A stretch of 28,112 nucleotides of DNA, from the NCBI GenBank assembly GCA_027577415.1, contig JANBQS010000183.1:1-28112 (forward strand). The letters are read 5' to 3'. Shown piece by piece: positions 1-8,000 of the stretch; within the stretch, counting starts at the first letter, position 1, and each line of letters begins with the position of its first letter. The DNA is from Coemansia sp. RSA 922. Its lineage: Eukaryota; Kickxellomycota; Kickxellomycetes; Kickxellales; Kickxellaceae. The notes beneath the pieces are model-generated. The model had not been told where the DNA came from, searched no databases, and was given only the letters and a program-made list of their open reading frames with translations. The position numbers were made by a program, and so were the translations under genes.

Positions 1-62
1 ATAAAGATACGGAGGTTGTGATGCTCGACGCTGATTGGCTGCCGGGGGTCACAACAAAATAA

Positions 63-359
63 TACGGAAGAGAGAGTTTTAGCAAGATTATTGTTTGTTA
101 TGATGAAATGGATGACTCTAGGAAGACCGCCTTTTCGTTTAATTATGGCACGGTTACTAACCTGACCGAGTTGCTCGAAGAAGAGAGTCGTATTGACATT
201 CTCAAAGAAGTTAATAAGATTGAGGGTCTTATTCGCACGCAGCATGATAGGAACTATAGGTACTTGGGAAAACTTGATGATAATAATCCAGACATCATCA
301 ACGGCTGCAAATATATTCTTGTCATGAGAATCGATATCGTGGATACTTGGTTTATGTGA
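63..359 (+). CDS. 3' end of an unrecognised gene (possible last exon or relic)
   Basis: An open frame runs from just after an in-frame TAA (60-62) to TGA at 357-359. The first ATG in it is at 108 and would give 83 residues. The product is charged and looks protein-like, with a Leu/Glu-rich helix-like stretch (TELLEEESRIDILKEV), but I recognise no family. The same frame is also open upstream of the TAA as far as the window edge, so the locus may be one gene with an in-frame stop, or the segment may be a terminal exon: a branch-like CTGAT at about 30-34 and AG dinucleotides at about 70-74 could form a 3' splice site. A poly(A) hexamer 54 nt after the stop supports a real transcript end. Not enough is visible to assign a function. 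Confidence 0.35.
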   Translation, partial: YGRESFSKIIVCYDEMDDSRKTAFSFNYGTVTNLTELLEEESRIDILKEVNKIEGLIRTQHDRNYRYLGKLDDNNPDIINGCKYILVMRIDIVDTWFM

Positions 360-412
360 TGGGTAGCATGATACTCGAATACTTTTCAGACAACAATTCC
401 TCATGATTAACA

Positions 413-418
413 AATAAA
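413..418 (+). terminator. AATAAA poly(A) signal after the first gene
   Basis: A canonical AATAAA hexamer lies 54 nt downstream of the TGA at 357-359, in an AT-rich context. Spacing is similar to that of the other stop-AATAAA pairs in this window (31-86 nt), which supports use as a polyadenylation signal. Confidence 0.4.
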
Positions 419-670
419 TCCAGTATTTTACGTGTGTCACCTCACTTGATTTTTTGAGTCCAATTTTTACTTTAGCTGTTAGTCGTGCAACCCTTAACGT
501 AGCTAATGTATCGATTGATATCAAAGTAATGTTGCAATGTTATCGCCCTTATTTGGTTTCTAAGACACCTCTATCTACACTCTTTCGCCAGATTTGGAAA
601 AGGACTCCTTAGTTCGCTATCGCTTACATGTGATCATATATTCTACTTTAAATACACTCATATATTTTAT

Positions 671-886
671 TTGATAGGTTAGCTATATGCTAACCAAACA
701 GTGGGTGCCCGCCCACCAACCCTGTAAGCGGCCAGAGCTATGGTCAAGTTTAGCCAGGGGTAAGGAAAGAGAGGCGGCGCTTTGTTTTTTAATATATATA
801 TATATATAATTCTTAAAACTATATGGATTTCCAGGCTTGAAAAGGGCAAAACGCACTACTCGTTAGTGTCTAGCTAACCTATCAAG
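671..886. repeat. Inverted-repeat-bounded element, MITE-like
   Basis: The 15-mer TTGATAGGTTAGCTA (671-685) recurs as its exact reverse complement at 872-886. The match continues imperfectly inward, including the CTAAC pentamer, giving about 22 of 26 positions. The left end also contains a local palindrome, GGTTAGC-TATAT-GCTAACC (677-695). The 216-bp interior is non-coding and includes a (AT)n run and a G/C-rich patch, GTGGGTGCCCGCCCAC (701-716). Size, termini and lack of coding content suit a small non-autonomous DNA transposon. No target-site duplication is obvious, so an alternative is a chance or regulatory inverted repeat. Confidence 0.4.
792..808. repeat. (AT)n microsatellite
   Basis: An uninterrupted alternating AT run of about 17 nt inside the inverted-repeat element at 671-886. 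Confidence 0.85.
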
Positions 887-1744
887 AAACGGAAGAAAAC
901 CTGACTCGTTTGACAACATGTCGCTAGCGAGAGACAATTTGGTGTGGTGGCTTATTACATCCAATTGAGAGTTGGATGGGGAGGGGAAAGCAAAAAAGAT
1001 ATTCCTCCAGTGCCTAAAATAAGCGCAACAAGAATGGCGGCTAAAAGAAATTGGAACAATGTTGTTGCAGAGAAGCAGCTGGATAAACCATTACACCACA
1101 CATACTACTAGCATATTACCAAACAAAGTCTGTAATGTAGTGCTAAATAAGAGCAATAGCCAGCCTTTCAGGATAGGCTACTTGTTTACACTTCTACTCA
1201 GTCGGCCAAGGTTCTATAAGTAAAAGCAAGAGACAATGACAAGGTGAGGAGGAAGAAAATGATCGCTCCGATCATGTTCGAACAATACTTTGCCATACAT
1301 CACTCCACTATCGAAACTGCGCTTGCAAGCATTTCTAACTATGTCACGAATAACGAGTACCCCGATATGCCTCAATAAGCATTTAGCACTATAGAAGACA
1401 ACCCTGACTATTTCTTTGTTGGCTATTAGCATTCATTGTTTTCTTTATTTTTAACGCTGATAAGAGAGAATTAATGGGTGGAGCATGGGAAATCAGCTCC
1501 GGCCATTGCATTAATTACAAACTGTGTAAGAAGACATCGCCACAGTAGTAAAATGGTTGATAGAAGCCGCTGGCCATGCCCTACTCCTTTCCACCACGCA
1601 AGAAGTGAATGTACCCCGCAACAAAAAAACAAAAGAGGTGAAACTCTAATATCCACTGCCGCGAGTGTGTCATTGCCGCCGAGGATTGCGGGGCCTCAAG
1701 GACAATCGAAAATTCTAGAATTGGTAAACCAAATACCACTCTTT

Positions 1745-2029
1745 GCCCCAACTTTTTTTTGTCGCATAGCCCAAAGAGGGGCATATTAAAAACGTCACAG
1801 TGCTTCCAAACAATGAGGAAACTGACGTGTGGCTCCACGTGTTGCTGATGATCTTCCCTGCCTGCTGCGCCCAAAGTCATTGCGCTTCAAACTGCGGCGG
1901 TTTTGCCATTATTTTTCTATGATTCCTTTGAAACAAACACAATCTAGGGGTAAATGAGTTTGTCTGCCGCCCCAACTAATGGCCCGTGGTACTGGATGAT
2001 TGCCCCAACTTTTTTCTAAATAGCCCAAA
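1745..2029. repeat. Degenerate direct repeat, GCCCCAACT...ATAGCCCAAA
   Basis: GCCCCAACTTTTTT followed by ATAGCCCAAA occurs at 1745-1775 and again at 2002-2029. A partial third copy, GCCCCAACT, is at 1969-1977. The copies differ in T-run length and in the spacer. They lie about 370-660 bp upstream of the ATG at 2402, so they could be old duplicated sequence or repeated upstream elements. Confidence 0.4.
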
Positions 2030-2281
2030 TTGGTTTAATTTGACAAGTGGGAAGAGAGGATCGGAACCTATATGCTGTGAGCTATTTTTAGTGACAGGTT
2101 CGCCCCCACTGAGTACAGTCTGCGATATTCAACGGCAGCTAAGGATACAGGAAATGCATGCTTTGCGCAGATTGTGTGAGAAATGGTTGCGCCACTTTCC
2201 TAACGAACCTCATAGACTATGCCCCCTCCTCGCTTCATGTTCCATATGCTTCTTTTTGAAAAAATAAAACATATTGGCGGA

Positions 2282-2288
2282 TATATAA
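2282..2288 (+). promoter_or_regulatory. TATA box of the 2402 gene
   Basis: TATATAA lies 114-120 bp upstream of the ATG at 2402, followed by a G/C-containing and then CT-rich leader. The spacing matches the TATA-like elements upstream of the other genes in this window. Confidence 0.5.
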
Positions 2289-2401
2289 ACCTGGCCGCAA
2301 GGCCAGCTTGTTCCTATTGTTCCAAACTATAGTTTCCAACCTCAAATCCTTCATACTTTAATAGTAGCAACACCAAAGTATTCCCTTTCTCCATTTTGAT
2401 A

Positions 2402-3073
2402 ATGCCCCTTTTCCTTGTTCTCTTTTTGATTCTTTGCAGCTGCTGGAACAGCTTGCGCCTTCCAGCTACCAACAAGCTGGTGCAGGAGGCTCTTTTGTGT
2501 TTGGCGGCTGCTACTATAGCTAGTTGCTTTATTGTTGCCCTTGCTTTTGTACTAATTGTCATTACTTTTACTATTACATTCATGTTTATAATTTCTAGTT
2601 TGGTAGCCTCTCCCTCCTCGCCAGCCGACACATGCCATCTGCCCTTTTTGTCATTGATTTCCCTGCCGCCCTTGTCCCCATCTCCAGCGCCGGTGACGCC
2701 TAGCTGCATAGACGTTCCCGAGGTTCAAGAAATTTACAAGTTCCCCGAACTGGTCCCTACGCCTCTGTTGCCACCCAACAACAGACTTTGGCATGGCCAC
2801 TCGGCCCTTGGTCTGACTGGTATGTCAGATCCAAGCTGCAGGCAGATCGACAGGCGGCCAGTAATGCCCCTGTTCAATAATAGTGTACAGGATGGCGACA
2901 TGACAACTAGCGGGGCTCCCCGTGACCCACGCGGTGTGGCTTCTCCGTGTGAACAAATGTTAAGCGATTGGGATGCAGTACATCACAGTATTACTCAGCG
3001 ATCACAGCGAATTCAGAAGATTATACAGACACATACCAACCAGCAAAATTATACCAATTCTTTTCATTTTTGA
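2402..3073 (+). CDS. Putative membrane protein, function unknown (223 aa)
   Basis: The frame opens earlier with TTG at 2396, but the first ATG is at 2402 and I use that. The protein starts with a hydrophobic stretch (residues 2-12), then a long second hydrophobic block (about 28-69, including FIVALAFVLIVITFTITFMF) that could be one long or two short membrane helices. A Pro/Ser-rich spacer (70-100) follows, then a soluble C-terminal part of about 120 residues with ordinary composition. I recognise no domain. Support for a real gene is a TATATAA box 114 bp upstream and AATAAA 86 nt after the TGA stop. The weak point is that an opposite-strand frame (2314-2709) is also open and the N-terminal half is low-complexity, so part of the frame may be wrong or an intron missed. 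Confidence 0.5.
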   Translation: MPLFLVLFLILCSCWNSLRLPATNKLVQEALLCLAAATIASCFIVALAFVLIVITFTITFMFIISSLVASPSSPADTCHLPFLSLISLPPLSPSPAPVTPSCIDVPEVQEIYKFPELVPTPLLPPNNRLWHGHSALGLTGMSDPSCRQIDRRPVMPLFNNSVQDGDMTTSGAPRDPRGVASPCEQMLSDWDAVHHSITQRSQRIQKIIQTHTNQQNYTNSFHF

Positions 3074-3498
3074 CTTTCAATTTGAATATATCTCCTCATA
3101 CCTTTCCTATCGCTCTGTGACTAATATTTTTAGATAGTCCAAGGTTTAGACTACAACAAATAAATAACCTCTATTTATTTCTTTTGTTACTGGCTATGCT
3201 GCAAACATGGAAGTATGTATCTCCATTTCAATTTAGCTTTCCCGCAAAGTGTATGCAAATCACTCCAGAGTCGCTTTCTCAGCAAGCTTTCCTTTGATAT
3301 GCTGTTTTCCTGTAGTTTTATTTTCCTTGTCATTGTCGCTAAATAATCGTATGCCCTTTGTCAACATTCAAGCATTATCCAAAAAGAGACTAAGAAAGCA
3401 TCATCCATTCAATTGTCAGGGCATATGACAATTACTCGGCTACCCTTGACGTCAGAGCTAGCAAAGAAAAATTTCAATAGTAGGTGTCCACCAAGTAT
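3074..3498. other. Convergent intergenic region
   Basis: This stretch separates the 3' ends of the plus-strand gene (2402-3073) and the minus-strand gene (3499-3807). It holds the AT-rich palindrome with poly(A) hexamers at 3158-3180 and a perfect CRE-type octamer TGACGTCA at 3447-3454, which sits 3' of both genes and may be fortuitous. No coding frame is convincing. Confidence 0.5.
3158..3180. terminator. AT palindrome with AATAAA on both strands
   Basis: AAATAAATA (3158-3166) and TATTTATTT (3172-3180) are perfect 9-bp inverted arms around ACCTC. AATAAA is read on the plus strand at 3159-3164, 86 nt after the stop at 3073, and on the minus strand at 3174-3179, about 320 nt past the stop at 3499. 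It is well placed for the plus-strand gene and possible for the convergent one. Confidence 0.45.
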
Positions 3499-3807
3499 CT
3501 AGTTACCCCACTTGAATGCGCGGTAAGACTTGATGCGGCTTGGAATATCAAGGAATTCGCCCTTGCCAACTGGGTCAATTAAGACCCCAACCTTGCACTC
3601 CGAGTCACTAAAGTAGGTGGTCGCACCACCGATCGCGGATGCCTTGTTAAAAGGGTTGTGGAACTTGCGGCCAACGCGATGGCAGTAGTAGTCGTCCGAG
3701 TGATAAGTCTCCCTTTGCCTCAATGCATTTTCAAAAGTAACCGTACGGGCCGCATGGCAAAGCGCCAAAAGACAGCTCAGAACGGCGAGGAGAACGAAGA
3801 AGCGCAT
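3499..3807 (-). CDS. Small secreted protein, possible crystallin-like fold (102 aa)
   Basis: A clear signal peptide (residues 1-19, a run of Phe, Leu, Val and Ala ending LCHA before Ala20) precedes a mature part of about 83 residues with exactly two cysteines, Cys42 and Cys71, likely one disulfide. The layout 'YYCHRVG...NKASAIGGATTYFSDSEC...GEFLDIPSRIKSYRAF' resembles the beta/gamma-crystallin-like pattern seen in small secreted fungal proteins (Cys, then Ser/Ala-Ile with Gly, aromatic-Ser-Asp-x-Cys, then 'lp..i.SyR'). This is pattern memory, not a search, and is unproven. ATG at 3805-3807 follows a TATAAAA box 119 bp upstream, and the stop is TAG at 3499-3501. Extracellular location is likely; its partner or target is unknown. 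Confidence 0.75.
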   Translation of the reverse strand: MRFFVLLAVLSCLLALCHAARTVTFENALRQRETYHSDDYYCHRVGRKFHNPFNKASAIGGATTYFSDSECKVGVLIDPVGKGEFLDIPSRIKSYRAFKWGN

Positions 3808-3924
3808 GATTGTGTTGTCGAATTGATAGCAACGTGTGAAGACGAGCGCAAGGTTCGGAACGAAAGGGGATGAAGTGATGGATACCGGATAAATTGTTGA
3901 TAGAGGCAGCAGCAGCTGGGCGAC

Positions 3925-3932
3925 ATTTTATA
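3925..3932 (-). promoter_or_regulatory. TATA box of the small secreted protein gene
   Basis: Read on the minus strand this is TATAAAAT, 118-125 bp upstream of the ATG at 3807. It is the best canonical TATA match of the window. Confidence 0.6.
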
Positions 3933-3990
3933 GAAAAACCTATAACGTAACCGACCAGATTGAAGGGGGAAAAATGGGGATGGTTAGAGT

Positions 3991-4029
3991 TTCACGAAGT
4001 CGTGAATCTCACACTTGGCCTTTGTGAGA
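3991..4029. repeat. Two adjacent perfect hairpins in the promoter of the secreted protein gene
   Basis: TTCACGA-AG-TCGTGAA (3991-4006) is immediately followed by TCTCACA, a 9-nt spacer CTTGGCCTT, and TGTGAGA (4007-4029). Both have perfect 7-bp arms. They lie about 184-222 bp upstream of the ATG at 3807 and just upstream of its TATA box, so they may be binding sites for dimeric regulators or structural remnants. Confidence 0.5.
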
Positions 4030-4331
4030 GAGGTTTTTACAAAGCATGATCGATAATCACGTACTCCTTACGGCTATAGTGGTACGGAGAAATAGGTGAA
4101 ATCTTCCTATATTAGGAAATTGAAGCGTACGCATACGACAGATCGTTTCCTTTTCCAGATAAGACCATCCCGATATGTAACGATGCTTTCGAGCTAGACA
4201 AAATAAACCGGATAATTATGAATTGCGATAAAAGTATGTGTGTTCAGTGGGGATGTAGGACTTTGTTGCCAAAAGTTTAACGTGGCGATAAGGTGTTGAA
4301 TCACAGCAACATTTTATTACAATCTCGGGCC

Positions 4332-4365
4332 TACAGTTGCCAGTTGCAATATATCGCCAACTGTA
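4332..4365. repeat. Inverted repeat TACAGTTG ... CAACTGTA
   Basis: Perfect 8-bp arms (4332-4339 and 4358-4365) enclose an 18-nt loop in non-coding sequence. The role is unknown and it could be chance. Confidence 0.35.
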
Positions 4366-5025
4366 CTGGAATTCCAAGAAGATTGTGATTGTCTATATCA
4401 ACTCAGATTTGTTATATAGGGCTAAAGTGTTGTTATTTTAAAGCTCCTACACAGCTAACACAGCCTTTATATGTTGTTATCGTCAAAGGTCTCTTGCCTT
4501 GAGTGAAGCATTGTCATCAAGATTTCGAGCAGACTCCAATATGGAAGAGTAAGTTGTGGATGCTAGTGACAATTACACAACTTCACGTTACCTTGGAAGA
4601 ATGCATAATGTATGTCGCTTTTGTATTTGATTATGTTCAAAAAGTTTAAAGGCTCAAGGAGGAAGTGAGCGAGTTATTGACGATTTAAAGTACAAAATTG
4701 AAAAGCAATGACACAGCTTCTAAATTTATTAACTAAATTTTTTTTTACTAAATATACAGCTAAGACAAATGCCTCCACTTTGTCAGTAATCCGGACAAGC
4801 ATAACCCCTGTCAGCTTTGCGTGGTAGAGGGTCTCATTTCTTTGTTTTCCCCTCTGGTGTTTGGACACAATCTCATGACAACAGCAGTAGCTTGGCTAGC
4901 TAGAGCTGGCAATCCATCACTAGCGCCAAAGCATACTCGATGTGAAATGCCACTTGTAATCTGGGTAGTATAAAGCATCTAAACAATAAAGCAAATTCTA
5001 ATTCAAAACAAGCATGGTATAAATT

Positions 5026-8000
5026 CTACTGAGTCGAAGCACTAGCAGTGGTGATCTGGCTCTTGCGCTGAGCAGTAGCAACCAAATGCTCATACTCGCC
5101 AGACTTTTCACACATACTTCTAAAGATGCCGCCTTCGCGCTGCAACAGGTTCCACGGTGTGTCAAACTCAGCCACCTTGCCCTTGTCTAGCACCAGTACG
5201 CGGTCATAGTCAATAATCGTGCGCAGGCGATGAGCAATACAGAACAAAGTCGAGTTGGCAAACTCAGCGCCGCGAATCGTGCGCTGGATACGGTCGTCTG
5301 TGTCAAAGTCAACTGAGGCAGTAGCCTCGTCCATGATGATAAGCCGTGAGCGCCGTACCAGCGCCCGCGCCAAGGCCACGAGCTGTCTCTGACCCAACGA
5401 CAAGTTCTGACCATTCTCCTTGATCTCGGCATCCAAACCAGTGAAAATGCCGCTCATACGCTCCATACCAGCCTCATTACTATTATCGCCACCGTCGTAG
5501 ATACTTGTGGCCGTGCTAGTAGTCTGGCTGCCACGTTCGCGCACCAAGTGGGCGCGCTTGAGAGCATCCCACACCAGCTCATCGGGGTACTCGCCAAACG
5601 GATCGAGGTTGAAGCGGATAGTTCCGTTGAACAAAACAGGGTCCTGCGGGATAATAGTGACGTTGCGCCGCAGCTCCTCCAGACCAATTTTGGCAATATC
5701 CACATCGTCCAACAAGATCCGACCCTGAGCCGCCTCGATGAACCGCAAGAAAGCCAAAGACATTGTGCTCTTGCCAGCGCCCGTACGACCAACCACGCCG
5801 ATCTTCTCGCCGTGCTCGGCAGTAAGCGATATGCCGTGCAACACCGGCACACCGGGAACATACTCGACAACAAGGTCCTCGATCTGCACGCTACCAGTCT
5901 TTGGCCAGTCGCTCGGAGGCTTATTCTCAGGCGTCGCGAGCAAGTCAGCCTCCTGCTCAATCTTGAGGTACTGGCTGATGCGCTCGATGGCATTCATATT
6001 CAGTTCGTTAGTACTGTAGTTACGAATCACCCACAGCATGCGCTCCGAAAAGGTCAGTGCGTACGACAGAACAAATCCGGCAAGGCCAGCATCAAGCCAG
6101 TCGAGGCTAGCCAGGATAAACAGCGCGCAAGCAAACGATACAATGGCTCCAGCGAAATCGATACGCATCGACAGCCATCTGTTAGTCGCCCACACCATGT
6201 AGAACGGCTGGTTGTGAGCGTTGATCCGGTTGAGCGCCTCCTTGATATAGTAGTGCTTGGCGCCAAACGCTCTGATAGTCGATACGCCGAGAATGAGCTC
6301 TCCGAATAGCGACAGGAGCGGCGACATGCTAGTGGACTCGAGGCGCTTGAGCTCCCGCGATGTGTTCAAATAGTAGTTCGCAATACCGACGTACAAAATC
6401 GATACAACCGCAGCAATGATAATAAACGTCGGCGTGACAGCAGTGATAATAACAAGCACGCTGAGTACCGCCAGAATGTCGCAGGACCACCACACAATAG
6501 TGTCCATCGTAGACTCATCAACCGTATACATGTCGCGAGAGAACCGGTTAATAATACGGCCCAGTGGAGTCGAGTCAAAGAACCGCGGAGTAGCGCGTAC
6601 TACTCTACGCACTAGACGCGAGTGCAAGCTACGCGCAGCCCTAATGGCGCCCGAGTACACGAACCACATCTGGATCACACGCCACATCACACTAACCACG
6701 CCGATAACCACGTAAATGCTGATCCAGTATATCGCCGAGTGATGCTGCTGCTCGCTGCTAAGAGTTGACAGCGTACCAGGCAAACCCGAGTTCAGGTTGT
6801 AGATAGGCATCGAGGCACGTAGAGCAACCAATGGCGCCGACAGAGCAGACCACAATGAACCCGGCACAACAGCAGAAGTCAAAGCGGCAGTAGACATGTT
6901 CTCACCGACCAACGCGTCATCGTTGCTAGTAGAAGCGACCCAGATCCGGATCCAGTAGTCCTGCATAACCAAGGAGAACTGGCAGACAGTAAGAAGCGTG
7001 AACGAGATAATCCAGAACCACTTGCTCCCGCTAGCGTTCAGATACGTCAGCCACACATCATACTTGACATATCCAGACTCGCGCTCCTCGTCCTCAACAA
7101 GCGTTCCTTGCAACGCTGACAAGTCGCCGTCAGGGTCAAGGCCACGCTGCTCGGCGATCTTCTTCAGGCGCCGCAAGTTGTACTCGTCCTCGGATGTCGA
7201 GTCGTTAACAGACTTTGACGGATCCTCCTCGTCAAGGACGTCGGCAGTGAGCTTGGCTTGCTCAGCGTCTTTACCCTTGGCATCAACATCGTCCTCCTTG
7301 TTCTCGCTGCTTTCGAGCTCAGCCAAGACCTTGGTAAATACACCCTGGTCTTGCAACTCCGCCGGATTGCCCTTGAGCGACACCTGCCCCTCGCGCAGCA
7401 TGACAATGTATTGGGCAAATGGCAGGCACATCGATACGTGGTGGGTTACCAGCACGCGCGTACGGCCCAGCATCAGCGGCGTCTTGCTCAACAAGCACTC
7501 CATCAGAATATGCTTGGCCGTGTGCGCATCAACAGCCGACAAGCAGTCGTCGATAAGCAGTATGCGGCGACTCGAATAGACAGCACGGGCCAGAGCTACT
7601 CTCTGCTTCTGACCGCCAGACAAAGTCACACCGCGCTCGCCGATCTCAGTCTGGTCGCCAGCACTCAAGATCCTAAAGTCAGGCTTCAACGCGCACACAC
7701 GCAGCACTTCTTCGTAGCGAGAGGCGTCGTACTGCTCGCCAAACAGAATGTTTTCGCGGATAGTAGCGTTCCGCAGCCACGCCTCCTGAGCGACATAGGC
7801 AATGTCGCGAATAGCCAGGCCCTCGTCAGAGAGCTCGATAATGTCACGGTACCTATAGTCGCCGTTGGCGTCTAGTCGCGAGTCAACCGTAGGTAGTAGA
7901 ATGCGGCCGCGTGTCAGTGTCATCTCGCCAATAAGCGCCGAGAGCAAAGATGATTTGCCCGAACCAGTCGGTCCAGCAACAATCGAAAGCACGCCATGCG

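Larger units (their letters stand above)
419..2281. other. Long intergenic stretch, AT-rich, no convincing gene
   Basis: I find no coding sequence I would defend in these 1.9 kb. The open frames (for example 1478-1789 plus, 1581-1880 minus, 1214-1432 minus) are short, overlap on both strands and have composition typical of chance frames. The stretch contains a MITE-like inverted-repeat element (671-886), an (AT)n microsatellite and a degenerate direct repeat (1745-2029). Its right part presumably holds the upstream promoter of the gene at 2402. Confidence 0.5.
3808..5025. other. Intergenic: promoter of 3807 gene and 3' flank of the transporter
   Basis: The left part holds the TATA box and hairpin pair of the secreted protein gene. 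The right part is the 3' flank of the ABC transporter. The nearest minus-strand AATAAA past its TAG is at 4725-4730, about 300 nt away, so the true poly(A) site is uncertain. A 64-codon frame at 4674-4868 is not convincing. No RNA gene is seen. Confidence 0.5.

Noticed and set aside
1478..1880. Overlapping open frames of about 100 codons on both strands
   Set aside because: Mutually overlapping, no motifs, no promoter or poly(A) context, and interrupted by the degenerate direct repeat.
2314..2709. 131-codon minus-strand frame opposite the 2402 gene
   Set aside because: Lys/Arg-rich, low-complexity, no promoter or poly(A) signal fits, and the plus-strand frame is longer with both signals.
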